Positions 33,585-48,500 of a stretch of 64,000 bases of DNA are shown one piece after another. Numbering within the stretch: the stretch's first letter is position 1; each line of letters opens with the position of its first letter. Below the pieces are notes generated by a model that saw only the letters and a program-made list of their open reading frames with translations, was not told the DNA's origin and searched no databases. Origin of the DNA: Bugula neritina (taxonomy: Eukaryota; Bryozoa; Gymnolaemata; Cheilostomatida; Bugulidae); contig OZ037769.1 of NCBI GenBank assembly GCA_964035545.1, forward strand, positions 13,196,633 to 13,260,632, written 5' to 3'. The position numbers were made by a program, and so were the translations under genes.

Positions 33585-36500
33585 CTACAATGACAATAGA
33601 AAAATCCAGCAAATCATGACAAAATACAGGAGGGCACAAGAACTGAATATATTAGAGGAAATAGAAATCACAGAACGCCAGGTGTAACACACATCACTAG
33701 CTCCAGCCCAGGGTTGTGATACAGTGACAATACAGGATCAAATCAACCAATAGCATGTTTATAGATGTAGATTAGATAGATTAGAGGAATGAAGAAATTA
33801 AGGAAGCCTGTGTTCCAGAAGAAACGAGTAGCAAAAGAAGTTATGTTCTCCTCAGAACTTCAACCCAAACCAAAATTCATTAAGTAAATAATAGAATTTA
33901 GGCTATTTAAGTCTCTCATTATTGTACCTAAACAGTTAGTTAACTACCTACTATCACAAGTCCCATGAAGTTCACAGAGTTAAGAATCACCAACTCAGGG
34001 CTTCGTGACCTTGCTGGCAAGGTCAACTGGATAGCCGACCTTCTAACTAAGTCAACATTGGTGACCTGCCAGTACACACAGATGCTGTGGCACAGAGAGA
34101 GGACACTGGTGTATAGTAGGGAGCTATGTTGTAGTTCATTATTGTTTGTTCAAGTAAGAGAGCCAATTTCATTGAGTGTGATCCAAAACGTATATTGAAA
34201 AGTTATAATTTAGACTTGCTTGATGGACCCAATTATACAAACAAGCTGTTGCTGTGTATTACATTCTTGTACAGTAAAGGAAAACTAAAAAGATCATATG
34301 ATAAAAAACTACTTTGCTGCCTGCGACAGCGGAATCTCTGACCTTTTCATTACACTCCGGACAGCTGACGAGTTGCTGAGAACATTTCATACGATGCAAC
34401 TCCATATTTTCATCAACGGTCGACTGACAGTACGTGCATACTGATTGGACAGCTGAACTCAACTTGTGAGATTTGCTGTGATTGGCTAAGCCAGCAGGAC
34501 TTGGCTGATGATCATTACACACCTGCAACAATAACAAAGGAAAGACTGTAGGAATGCCATCACACCGGTGCACCTGCACCAATGTATAATCGTATAATTT
34601 AAAAACGCATTTAGTTTACTCCCAAGAGAGCCCTTGTGAGAAGAACTTCCAGGTGGCTATAGACATTTCGCCTCAAACCATACTAGCAATTCTTACGCGC
34701 CGGAACAACATTAACCAAAGTAATCTGTGACATCACTAAGGAGACTTGTTTCACGGTTCAAATACACAAGACAGGTGCTGAACCCACAGAGCCAGTTTAA
34801 AAACACATGCATTCAATTTTTTGTTTGTTTGTTTAAACAGAATAAGAGCAGTTGTGGAGGTCAAGAGAACAACATTTAAATGGGTAGACAACTCTTTGAA
34901 CTTATTTAGCAATGGGTAAACTCGTACTGCTATCAGCAATACCACAGGCCAATTATTTATAATATATAAAGAATTCATCCAATCGACTTTTCGTGACAAC
35001 TGAAAAATAATGTAGCTCAACTCATGGATGTAATATTCATATTTGCAAATTTAGCAAAACCCACACTTTTAATTAAAATTTACAAGTCAAGGTCATTAAA
35101 TCCTCTAAACTCCTGGAAAGGTGCAAAGGCAGTTGATATGAGTTTCTACTTATTATTTAATTCAAGTTTAAAAGATACTAAAATTGATTAAATCAAAATA
35201 TGTAACTAGTCTTAAATGCACTAATAATTTCACGCTACTTGATAAGTTCCCTAACAGATGCAGTTGAATGGTGGACAGTGTAAACAGTACATAAAATAAA
35301 TGATTTATCCAGAGATCCATTCTGCATGTGTTGGGTGGGGAGGGGAGGTTGCCATACCAGTCAGTAGGCATTACTCAGTAGGCATTTTCAATCTTGTTTC
35401 ATTCAGAAGGTGACTAAAAGCGCTTTATTAATTTTATAAAAGTGTTCAGAAAAATTATTTAAATAAACAGTCTACCAAGAACAATTAAATTGACTCAATA
35501 ATTCAATAATTGAACGACCTTGAACTACGAAGTTATAGCGATAGACGACATTTTACCGCAACACACGGTCGAATCAGTGCACGAGGTCTAATCAGAGAGT
35601 GCACTTACATAACACTTTTCAATACGACACAAAATCCAGTTAATTGTTGCCGGAGGTAAGCTGCTACAACACATTCCGATGGAAATGAAAAGGGGCGGAG
35701 CCCCGTGTCATAAGTCATAATTCAGGTTCGTTAGCAACGATTAAAGCTTAATATAATATCATTTAATATGAGTAAAGAAAAACAAATTTTTTCTACCTGT
35801 TTTTTTATAATAAAATTGTAGAAAGTACAACTAAAAACACCATCAATTGGCTAAAACCAATGAAATTGTTGAGTACACAGTGCGACATGGCTGAGTTTTT
35901 TCAGCGATTATAAACAAGTTAAGAATTAAACACAAGAAACATTTTTAATATAAATTTAACGTAAAAAGTTCAAACAAATTAGGATATGTTTATACATTTA
36001 TTTTACACAATGTTGAAAAACTAAAAAGTTTTATAACTAAAGAATTCTTTAGCTGATTTGAAATATTGCATTTTGGAAGTAAATCGTTAAACTAGAATTT
36101 ATTATATTGTGTCATTATTAGGCTATACATTTCTCGAAAAACTATAGAATATTTTTTCTGTCGAAATTTCTGCTGTTTCCTACTTAAAACGTGACACAAA
36201 AACTGAACTGCAAGTTAGTGGAAGCATGCATGGCGTTGGATTTGAATATGTTAAAATTATGAATACATCTTTATCAGCCAACACCAACAAAAACTGCTGC
36301 AAAAAGTGAGACGCAGTGATGCGAGGATCTGTAAAGAAAACCTTCAAAAGGTCGTTGGTTTCTCATGGCTTGAAACGGAGGCTTATGGCTTCTACCAACT
36401 ACCACTTAGCACGGCAGTCATTATTCTAGAAGCATTTTAACTTGAAGAATTATTGCTCATTTCTCTGGAAGGATGAATATATATTTCTAATTAAAATTAT

Positions 36501-39500
36501 AAATCTCGATTAAAATGATTGCTGAGAAAAACTGCTCATTGTTGATTACAGAGTTTCCATTAGAATTTGCAGTGAGCTGTTTTATTTTAGGAGTTGGCAA
36601 TCCCACGTTCTCGTAATTCCAAAAAAGTGAATAATAAAATCACGGCAATGTAGAGAGTCACCCAAGGGCTGACATTGGAGCAGATGTTGACATTAGCTAA
36701 AATATTTTCCATTCCAGTGATGATTGTACAGAACAGAGAGAGAACAGATGGCCTAATTTAAAATTTCTACTGAGCTGGTGATTCATTTAACAACGTAGAA
36801 AATGCTAGAATAGAAACTAACTCTGAACCTAATAGACCAACTAATGGCTTCCTAAGTCAGTGCACAGTTCTTGAAAATTGTGTTTTAACCAGAAATCTTT
36901 GTATTTCAATGCAAATCGAAAGGCTAACAGTCAATGTCTGGCAGCTTAAGACCGTATTCGAAACCACAGTCATAACCCTCTTAAGTCCCGCAATTCCATT
37001 ATCACGTCAACCACAATAAAATATCTACTTTTTGCCGAACCCTCGGAACTCAAGCAATGGCCCTACTGATTAAGGGACCTTGACTCACAAATCTTGGGCC
37101 TCCGCTTTTCAAGGTGAATGGGTTTAACCACCAGTCGTCTTAATTGCCAACATATACAGAGTAAAACCACTGAATTTAAATAAGAAAATACTTAAAATCA
37201 AATGTTAAGGGAATTAATGGTGAAATATTAATTAATTAATGAGGACTGCCCCATTTTTCAACCTTTGCAAGAATTTTCTGGAACCAAGCGTGGGGCTGAC
37301 GAGCCCAAAAAGCCAGTTTAGAAGTCCATTTTAAGCAAAGCTGCGAATATTACCAATGATATTAATAATAACTCCCCTCAATATCAATCTACTCAATCAG
37401 CAATTATCAATTTTAACCCGCAAAAATAAACAAACAGAAAAAACGGAGTATACAGCTGTTCAAATCTTTGGGCAGACATAATTTTCTGAGTGCACGGAAC
37501 TAATACAAAATGGCTCCGAGCTCCCTAACTCTTGTGATGTATTGTATTCAGCTTCCTGACCAAAAACCCAGAGATTTTCTAATAATAAATTGGAAAAGCA
37601 ATGAGTTGCAGGTAGAACTAAAATATAAACCAGTGAAACTGGTAAAGTATAGCATAGAGCTCTCACCTTGCAGACATAGGCCTTCTGGGAGTGTTCTACT
37701 TCGTGATCAGACAACTCCAACCATGTGTGGAACTCCAGCCTACAGTCCGCTACTACACACCTAAACAGTAGAAATCTTTAGATAGAGAAATAGAGCAACA
37801 CTATACAAATAGAAAAATTCTAGAGTTCCTATAAAAATAGCTTTAGATGTACTAATAGAATAATTCTAGATGTTCCTTAGAATCATCCTAAATGTACTAA
37901 TAGAATTACTCTAGATGTACTGATAGAAGGAAGCTAGATATACTAATAGAACACTTCTAAATTTACTAATAGAAAAATTCTAGATGTCATAATAGGATAA
38001 TTATAGATATGTTAATAAAATAAAACCAGGTGTCTCAGTAAATCATAGCTGAAGCTATTATAATGTGATAAGAGAACATATATACAGTAGGTATTATACC
38101 TGTTTTAAACATATTTATAAAACAATTATATACACATAAATAGGGGAGCTGTGGAAATAGTAGTATGGATATTATATAGAGATGCAAATTATGACATTTC
38201 GGCTGCAGGACAAATGTTGAAATCAACAAAATAAATTTTAAATGGCCATCAAGAAAAAGCAATAAAATAATATTAATTATTTCCATTTTTTATTTCCAAG
38301 TGTCAACCACTGTACCAAAATGTTGAGTCTAAAATAATATTATAGGATTAAAATTCAAATTGACAAAGGCACAAGGGGCAATTTAAAAATTTAATTCTTC
38401 AGTATGGGCGAATGATAAGCCCAAGTTATACCAGGAGCAGACGATTATGGCCTAACCAATATTAATTAAAACTTTAGAATGTTATTATACTCTTTGTGCA
38501 CTTTTTAACTCCTGAGAAAATATACCTTTAGAATTATGATGATTGATTACATTGCTAATTAATATTAAATGACCTTGAGTTTGAAATTCAACCACCTTCC
38601 GGCAGAATCTTAAGTAACGGATAAGTATTGTTACTGAAAGAAGTGGGGCACCGCAAGTATTACGACATGTGTACCATAATCCCGGGGTCAATGTTTGGCC
38701 TTACAGATTTCATGTGTTAAAGTGCATATTTATTTGAAAGAAGCTAACATTAAATAACACAAACTTTAGGGTTCAAATGCTTTTTGTTTCAAATACTAAC
38801 ATGTTTTATTGACAAAAACTATCTAATTAGGAAGTTTGCACTACAAAATTTAAATCTTGAAATAACACACAAACCAAAATAAAAACAAATCTATTCAGAA
38901 AAGTGTTTTTCGATATTGTGGTACAAATTCTATTGAAATATTAGAATAGAATCTAAGCCATGTTTTATGTAACTCACTGGAATATCGTTTGAGAATAATT
39001 TCTATAGCTTCCAGTTCCAGCAATTTATAAACATACTGGTTTATGAAAACAATATAATTAAACACTCTACAAATAAAATTGCAAAAATTGAAAATTTTAA
39101 CTTTCAAAAACTGACAATAATTTATATCCAACCATCCAATCCCATTGGAAATACAAAGGGTGATAAAACCATCTAATCACTTCTTGGCATTGTCCATGTT
39201 ATAATTATATATCTGAATAGTTGGATCCATTTTGGTTAAAATGCTTAGATTTGTATTTAGTATACAGTCAAGAACAGCCCACATTTCTTTAATACACACC
39301 AGATCTTCATACTCAGCAACATGACAAAACATTTGATACGCCTTAAAACTTCATAAACAACTCCATCCGCTACTCGAACTACTCATGTACAAAACAAATA
39401 AAAAAGTTTTTCTGGTACTTTTCATATTTTAGTACTTTTTACCTCCATAATGCAATTAAATACTCATTCAACCAATCAAAATCAATTTAAATGACAATAA

Positions 39501-42500
39501 GACTTCACCTAAACTTAGAGATTCTTGTTTATAAAAAAATAAAGTATAAATTAATTTTAATTTATTTATAAATATTTTGACACAGGAAAAAACCATTTCG
39601 ATAAAAAAATAATTTATGATCATTGAGGAATTTATAAAATCATTATAATTCAGAAATCTATCAATACACTACACAAAGCTGCATAGAAGAGCTGTTAGGC
39701 TAAGACCTGTAAGTGAACTACTATTGCAGTCAACCATCTACTACTACAACTTGCTATCTTATCTTCTTTCCACCACAAGCCAGTAAAAGCACATATATAT
39801 TACAAACTTTACTGTAATATAAAAATTTCTCAAACCGACAGTAACCGCATTGCATTTACTCCTTCTTTTAAATTCAATTTACGTTTTTAGCAGCATGAAA
39901 AATGATACAGCTAACAAAATGGCACAACAGAACATCCAAGATTGATAAATTATTGTTTGGGTACTTAACGAGTATATAATAGAGTGAAGGCAGATTGATG
40001 CAGGTTACGAAACCAGCAAGTCATAAAGTATAATAAATTATCTTCCACCACAGCTCCATGTCATTATATCGGTCAGCCCCATACCACCAGCCATAATACC
40101 AGAATACTATTGTATTACATTACAATATACTATAATATTGTATTACATTACAATATACTATAATATTATAATACCATAATACTATTATATTACATTACAA
40201 TATACTAGAATACCATAAACATTATATTATATTGCAATATACTATAATACTAAAATACCATAAACATTATATTATATTTGAATATACTATAATACTATAA
40301 TACCATAAACGTTATACTGCATTACAATATAATTACAATTATATTACATTGCAATATACTATAATACCATAAACATTATATTACATCACAACATATTACT
40401 ATATAACAAGAACCTAGTAGCATCATATCTCTTTACTGTGAACATTGCTCAGCTATGAGAAATAAAATTTACTAAATAAATTAATAAACACACTGCTTAA
40501 AAAGCTAGACTTTTAGTAAACTTTGTGTGAAGTTAAATAACGTTCTCAAACTAAGATTTACAACTAGTAGTAACGCATTAATCAGCTTTAAGTTTTCATC
40601 ACCAAAAACTATTATTAAAAAATAAACAAGAAACGTATTAGTTTTGTGGGTCAAGAAATGTTACACCAGAAAAAGTGATTTCATATTTTAAAGCAAAGGC
40701 AAACAGTTCATCATCATTGGTTTGTATTAAAATGTATTTTTAGGAAACAAATGAAAATGTCATTAATTTATTTAATTACCTTTTAGGAATCAAATACTGT
40801 TCTTTATTTTCATCTCCTAATAATTTAGATTGACAATCACAGCCTTATTTTTTTATTCACTGTAATATTCACTATACTGACTATACATTCCACTTATATA
40901 TGCTGTAATATATTGCCTATACACAACAAGCAGTTGACTTATACACAATACATATATTACCTATACACAAAGGGTATATTACCTATACACAATGGGTATA
41001 TTACCTATACACAAGGGAGATGCCGTGATCAGTTCGCACATGCTCTCTCAGTGTTTCCAGCTCTGCGTGCTGATTGGTGCATAGCCAACAAGGATAGTCC
41101 AATGCAACTCTTTCTTCTGGACTGCCATTTGATTCTAAAAATAACAATTTTAAATATTATATATTACTCTACACATATGCAGTGCTGCCTCCGTATCTCA
41201 CCAAGTTCCGGGCTTAAAATCTTAATTCGTGACATAGTAGAATACCATATTTAACTTTTCAGGTCCATTACATTCGGCCATTTTGTCCCTATACACATAC
41301 ATGGGCCACAAACCATGGTCTATGAAGTTTTGTAATAAATAGAACCGTGAGATACAGAGGGAATGCTGTATTACTCTAAACATAATATATCATTCTAAAC
41401 ATCCATTACTTGGTACTTCAAATCAACAGAAGTAAAAAAAATATTTATTGGGTAGCTCATGGGTTTGCATTTGTATTATTAAATAACTCATTAGTTGCCT
41501 GAAATATTAAATTAACCACTCGTCATGTATTAAACAGTGAAGTAATAATTTTACTAGTACGAAATGCTGGTAGAGCCAGGAGAAAAAGATAGAAAATGGA
41601 AAATATAAGCTGAGATATTTAATATTTGAATCATCATCAATACTTCAAATGCCCTTCCCAGAAAGTCACGTCAGTTCAAATCAAACGCAGCTATGAAGAG
41701 TATGTGAAGCAGAAGAGATGATGACACACTAGATAACCGGCATCATGACACAAATATTGTCAGCTGGTAGGAAATACTTCAGAGAAAAGTCATTTCATGT
41801 GATTTTCAAATTTGGCCTATTTCATTACAAAAGTTTTATATACTTTAGTACTATGTAACAGTATTATATATTATGCTGGCTTCATGTATTATATTAGTTT
41901 TATATATTATTATATTATACCATACTAGCATTAAATATCATGGTATAATAGTTTTATATATTATGCCAATATATATTCTGATAGCAAAACGCCGGAATTT
42001 CATTTCGGTAAAAAATACTTAATTTATAGCTTTTCAATATCAGAGTTTGGCTTTTATAATTATTAACCTGGTTATACATTGTACTGGTGTTGCATTAACC
42101 TGGTTATACATTGTACTGGTGTTATATTAACCTGGTTATACATTGTGCTGGTGTTATATTAACCTGGTTATACAGTGTGCTGGTGTTATATTAACCTGGT
42201 TATACATTGTACTGGTGTTGCATTAACCTGGTTATACAGTGTGCTGTGTTATATTAACCTGGTTATACAGTGTGCTGGTGTTATATTAACCTGGTTATGG
42301 GTCATTTTACTTAATTTAGCACACACTGGAAATCTCCAGTTTTTAGCTATTTTTTTTATAATTTAGCTGCTAATGAACATGGATTTTTGCCCAAAACTAG
42401 TAAAATATCAATAAATACACCTAAATAATCAAGGTTCTTTTTAAATTTGCTTGATTTCCAATGTTTTTTCCTATTTATTTAGCTTTAGATTGGAGACCGT

Positions 42501-45500
42501 TACGGTGTACTGGTGTTATACAGAATTCTGGCGTTATACAGTGTTCTGTAATATTAACCTGCAGAGAAGTGAGGGGGGCAGGTCAGGACCCCCAACCTGT
42601 GCAGTGAGGTGACACAAGCTTGGCACGGATCCCAAAGTACCATCACATCTCAAATCAAAGCAGATTAAACGCTTACAATTACACAACGACATTTACATAT
42701 TTTTTGTCATTTGCTTGAGCTAAATGGCTTATTTTTGAAGTAAATGTCCATCAATAGGTCAAAGAACTAAGGCAAGACACAAAGACAGTAGGAGTGATTC
42801 ACTGCGAGCTTTGTGTACAGTTCTATACATCTGGCCCAGCAAACAATGCTAGTTTAATTAATTGTTTCAGAGTACAGAATAAATACATATTAACAGAAAA
42901 TAATGACTGTTAATAAGTGATCATGTTGACCTTGAGGAAGGTGAGGGTTCCAGAACACTAAATGATGTAATCAAGGATAGGGCAGAACGTATTGTGACAT
43001 TTGATTGAGGTAAAAATAATAATCCACTGAAACTGCACACAGTAACACAGCAGCGTTTACTAGATATTATGGGTGCATGTAGCATTTCATTTGTATTTAT
43101 AGCAGTTTAACCGTGTCCTTAACAAAACCAAGAAGAAATACCACAACCAGTTTTTGTGAAATAGAAATCAAGTTGCCGATGATAACATACCAAGTAGGCA
43201 AATTATTATTTAAATATTTCTGGTTTAATAGAAGAAAAGAAAATTTGAGAACATAAATCTGCTTCAATAAGACTAGTTTATTCAAACATACAGTCCTCAT
43301 TGACTTTTACTTTCTTTTACTACTCTTTTTTAAAGCTCCAAGCATACAACAAAGTTGAACCACAAGTTCTGGTACTAGAGAACCTGGCAGGCTGAATGGT
43401 GGAGCAACTAATTTTAGTCGCGGACTGCATGAAAAACTATAGTCGGGATAGATTGAAGGATGTGTTTGTGGAAAATGAGATTCCAGTGAACATGCTGTGT
43501 TTCATGCAATTAGCTATACTTAGATGCAATAGCAATACATTTTATGTATAAAACATTTCAAAGAGAGGAATCTGTGGACTTTGTACTAGTTTTGAGGAGA
43601 CACATATCAACATAATAAAAGTGGAAAATATCATCCTTTAAATGCTTCTAAAGAGGTTCTTGCGAATTTAACTAATGACAGTTTTGAAAACTCAAAGAAG
43701 CAGAAGGTAGTGTAGTGTTGAGATTACCCAGTAGCCTCTGTAGCGCAATGGTTAGCACGATGGCTTGCGAGCCGGAGGTCTGCGGTTCGAGTCCCAATGG
43801 GAGAAATTATTTTACAGTTAGGTTACCAAATGCTTGGAAAAAAGATGAGCAAGCAATGTATCATGTAAGTAATACCCGGTGAAGGGCGTACAAGCATAGC
43901 CTAAGGGTAGGCAGAGTATAGTCTAAGAGTATACATACCTAAAGACATTGAAGAGGAAAAGAGAAAGGGCCTCTGCAACTTCTTGTTCATACTCAGGTCC
44001 ATTACGTCCTCACTATTACTATATGACTCTGAATCTACAGTATATACAGTGCAAGTACATAGAATATATACAGTGTAAGTACATATAATATATACAGTGC
44101 AAGTACATAGAATATATACAGTGTAAGTACATAGAATATATACAGTGTAAGTATATATAATGTATACAGTGTAAGTATATAGAATATATACAGTGCAAGT
44201 ACATAGAATATATACAGTGTAAGTATATAGAATATATACAGTGTGAGTACGTAGAATATATACAGTATAAGTATATAGAATATATACAGTGCAAGTACAT
44301 ATAATATATACAGTGTAAGTACATAGAATATATACAGTGTAAGTATATAGAATATATACAGTGTAAGTATATAGAATATATACAGTGTAAGTATATAGAA
44401 TATATACAGTGTAAGTACATATAATATACACAGTGTAAGTATATAGAATATACACAATGTAAGTATATAAAATATATACAGTGTAAGTATATAGAATATA
44501 TACAGTGTAAGTACATAGAATATATACAGTGTAAGTATATATAATGTATACAGTGTAAGTATATAGAATATATAAACATTACATGCAGGTATATGTTACG
44601 CTGCCCTATTACATTACATGCTGTCCATTGTACAGAAAGGTATGATATGGCCTACTAAATTATAGATCTGCTATCAAATTCAATGCATTGAAATGTAACC
44701 CATGAGCCTAAGGAGTAGCGCAGTTGAAACTATGCCAAACACGCCGCCATTTTGTTTTATAGTAGCACCCAACAAACTACTGGGAATTGAGTTTAGATTT
44801 GGGCAGATTACTGGCAGGCACAACCTTCAACAAATAAATTCCAACAATTAGGAAGTCACATTTTTTCCAACTTTCACTCCGCTCATCAAAACAATCCCAA
44901 AAAGCAAAACATAGTCTCCTATACTAATGAGAATTGGAGGTACATGCTGCGGTTGAATTAGGGTAAGTTTTGGAGCCTGAAAGCAGGCTGGTGGTCAGTG
45001 GGGTGAGGGTGGTGTAACAAGGATGATCAAGGATACAGTGCCACATCCTGATAGAAATGAGCAAAACTTCATGGGAAATTTACTGGACAAATATGTGTCA
45101 TTTTCATGTGTCTTAGGCCATAGTGAGATGGCAAGATGACACAAGCGCTTCTTATCTGACACTGGGAAATATAAAAGTTCTATATTTTGGAGTTGTCCTC
45201 AACGAAAGGGTGTGGCAACGTATGCCTCTGAGAAATCATTCAAAGGATGTGATGTCATAACTTAGCAACACAGCAGCTACCAGTAGATAGAGATATGTCA
45301 TTTAGGAGCCTGGTGTAGGTGTTAACACTGCTATGGGTGGCAGCACCCAATAAAACTCTACAAGTAGAAAAGCTATGTTTGTTTAATATCAATTATTTTC
45401 ACTAAGAACTGTAGTACTACCTGGTCCAGAAGTGACTCGCCCGCTGCCGGCATCGGCTGACCCTGTAGCGGTAGTGGAGGTGGTAACAGCCTCATTGTTG

Positions 45501-48500
45501 GGCGTTTCAGAGGTATTTTTGTTCTCATCAACATTCAGATGACCTTCAGCAGGCGCCAGTAGACTCTTGCTTTCAATATGAGGCGTGACCTTTTCACTCC
45601 AGACCTGCATAGCAAGAGGAGATATGATACTAAATATATGAGAGAATGGGTTGAGGCATGTGGAGAGCTGGTTTCGCTTATGTTGGGAAAACAATATTGA
45701 AATATTAATATTCTATTGAGCAGTTCATATTTCACAGCTAGACAGTTTTGGCTGAAGATTTGGTACAAAAAGCAATAATTCTGCTGCAGAAAGCTATATT
45801 TAGGAGCCGGTTTTGGCCATTAATTATTCTGTTATTTTGCCTTGTAGCCTGTAATTAGGTTGACAGCTAAAAGCCCCAAAACTGATAGATCCAGGCAAGG
45901 GAAGGGACTACACAGGCAGATCAATCCATTGACCTCTAAGTTGCTGGCATAATGTGGCTATAAATAACAGAGTTTACTAAACAAATCCCTGAAAGTCATA
46001 ACTGAGTTAGATGATGTAACACAAATATAGTTTAATAAACATGGGCTAAGCTTTCGGTTGATGCCAGCTTTAGTCTTTGTTCTAACCCAGCAGTTCTCTA
46101 GAAGAATTGTCAGCAGACAAAGTAACCCTACTAAATTCAGGCAGCATGACCAGAACACCGTGAAATACACAGTACGAACACAACATTGTGTAGGCTAACA
46201 CACAGCATGGACACAACAGTGTGGAACTGTGTTTCGAAAGTTCTAGAGAATAAGCGGATCAACACCGTTGCTGTGCCACTGCCAAATTTGTGCAAAAAAC
46301 CGGCAGGCGTCGGCATTATCCAAATGTTTCCAAAGAATCACTGGTTACCAAAGTCGAGCTAACAGGTAGGAAGCTGTAAATTAAGCCAGTGGTTCTCCAC
46401 CATTCTCTACTCGGCAACCAAATTCTAGTTAGGAGCAACTTTGGGTTGTGAACCAACCTTGTGATAGTCCATGTGGAGGTCCAAAGACTCTTGACTAAGA
46501 AACTTGAGGCAGCAGATAAAACATCTTAACACATCTGAGTCTACATTTACTGAGTTCTCATCAACCATCTCATTAATATCATCTTCGCTGACGCTGCAGC
46601 CAATAGGAGCGTGGAAGTCTCGAAAATGACAAACCAGCTCATCCTGTGTAACACATAGCAGAAATTTATAATAGATATATAGCAGACACAGTATACGACA
46701 TTAATTTAAATTTCAAATGAGGGATGCTTTAATTTTGTGAAAAATAATTATTAAAATATATTTAGCTACAGCATCTGCTTAAAGCACTTGAATTTAGTCA
46801 TAATACAAACAAATTATACACAAAATAATCAACACCCAGCTACCTGCCATCGCCCATGCTATTTTCATTTACTGGCATATTAGAGAAATATCAGAATATT
46901 ATGTGATTTCAAATGCTGATTGAATGTTTAAAGCGTAAAAGAAACGAAATCCCACCATTTCATATTTATTGACCGAATATTTTGGAAAAGAGACTAAATG
47001 CAACGTTTTCGACTTATTGCCGGAACTTGATAAAAGAAATTAGATTTGTAAGGGTATTCTGTGAAATTATGTGTGTTGTATGTGATATACATCATGTAGT
47101 TATGTGTGTTGAATGTGGCACAACATGTAGCTATGTGTGTGGTATGTGCTACACCATGTAGCTATACGCTTTGCAGACGACGTATTGTTAGGTCCAGCAA
47201 ACAGTGTCAGTCATAGTTCATGTAAAGCAAATGAAATATTGCGTTTTTGATGTTTCATATATTGCATACTACACAGAAACCAGCATGGTGTATATTATTT
47301 ATTATATAGCAGCTAGTGTATTACAAAACTATACATTGTGTTAGAGAAATATATAAAAGCAGTTTAGAGTACTTCCACTTTTTAAAAAACACAAATGCTT
47401 AAATTTATCACATAATCAATCATAATAAATAATAAACTTGGCAATTGTGCACTCGCAATTCTTAAAACATAAAAGTCAAGACATAAAAAATTAAAAAAAA
47501 CATCACAATTTTGTCATAAATATTACAACAGTACTTCCTTAGGCCGTCAGTATCCCATCAATTAAATACCAAAAAGACACTAAACTTACAGGAGATACAC
47601 AAATTATTTTCTCAAAACGCAAACCTTTTTGAAAATAATCATGAACTGCAAAAACAAAATTTCTTTCCGAAGCTGAAAATCGACATGTGATTAAACGGGA
47701 CACGGCGTATGTAAAACGCGATAAACAGCGCCAAGATGCTATCATGTACATTCATCTGTGCCAAAGGCACTTACTGGATCTTTATGCGAAAACTCATATT
47801 CTACATGTTCAAAAACAAATTTGGTAAACTTTCAAACTTGACGTTCTTTTAATATCTAATTTTTTATGATGTCAAAAGCTAGCCGAATATTTTGCTGTGT
47901 TGCAGAGCTGCCGTAGAATAGTCAGATGCATACTAAAAGCAGCATTTACCAGCTACCAGCTAACCATGACAGACATGACTTTGAAGCGAAGTCTGCTATC
48001 AGGCTAGTTCTGTTGTAGAGACGCTTTACAAGGCCACCTTTACGCGACTTCGAGCAAAAAAAGTAACATTTAGCGCATCCTTTCACACGTATACAATAAG
48101 TGAAATATTTTACGGATGTCCGAGCAGATTTTTCCAAAGAGAGTGTTGAGGAAAAAGATAGCTGGGTGATGATAGTTGTGGTGCATTTAGCCACTCTCTA
48201 GTTTTACATGCAACTCAAAAAATAGCAAATAAATAAATAAAACAATTAGAAACAGTAAACAGTAAACAGACAATTAGAAACAGTATTACTTACCTTGTCT
48301 GAGAACTTTGATTGACAACATGGACAGGTAACTTCTGTAACGACTAGTGTGTCAACAGCCTGAGATGCATGAGGCTGTGACAATGATTGTGGGACGGTTG
48401 ATAGACTTGTGGGTAACGCTGCACTGGGAAGAGGCAAAGTCGAGGAACCAAGACTAAGATTATTGCCAACAACTGAAGCAGCAAGATTAAGACTGCTGCC

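Larger units (their letters stand above)
37761..41010 (-). other. Zinc-finger gene intron 11
   Basis: Holds two low-complexity arrays (37800-38030 and 40087-40400) and otherwise unassigned AT-rich DNA. Tandem CCTATACACAA words lie just beyond the exon 11 donor (about 40915-41010), one of which supplies the donor itself. Confidence 0.65.
41135..45420 (-). other. Zinc-finger gene intron 10
   Basis: The largest visible intron, 4.3 kb. Contains a 32-base minisatellite (42062-42298), a family-2 SINE (43708-43815) and a 24-base minisatellite (44038-44575). No host coding frame seen between them. Confidence 0.75.

Noticed and set aside
37510-37764. 84-codon plus-strand frame opposite zinc-finger exon 12
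   Set aside because: It is a shadow of the minus-strand exon, whose splice phases and finger spacing fit exactly.
43735-43806. Possible functional tRNA gene
   Set aside because: A and B boxes are present, but the T-arm and acceptor stems do not pair, and several relatives with the same flanks are dispersed in the window, so it is a SINE head.
43901-44579. Three overlapping minus-strand frames of 140-186 codons with Tyr/Ile/Leu octapeptide repeats
   Set aside because: All three frames are open because the 24-base minisatellite unit is a multiple of three; no start context, splice or domain supports a protein.
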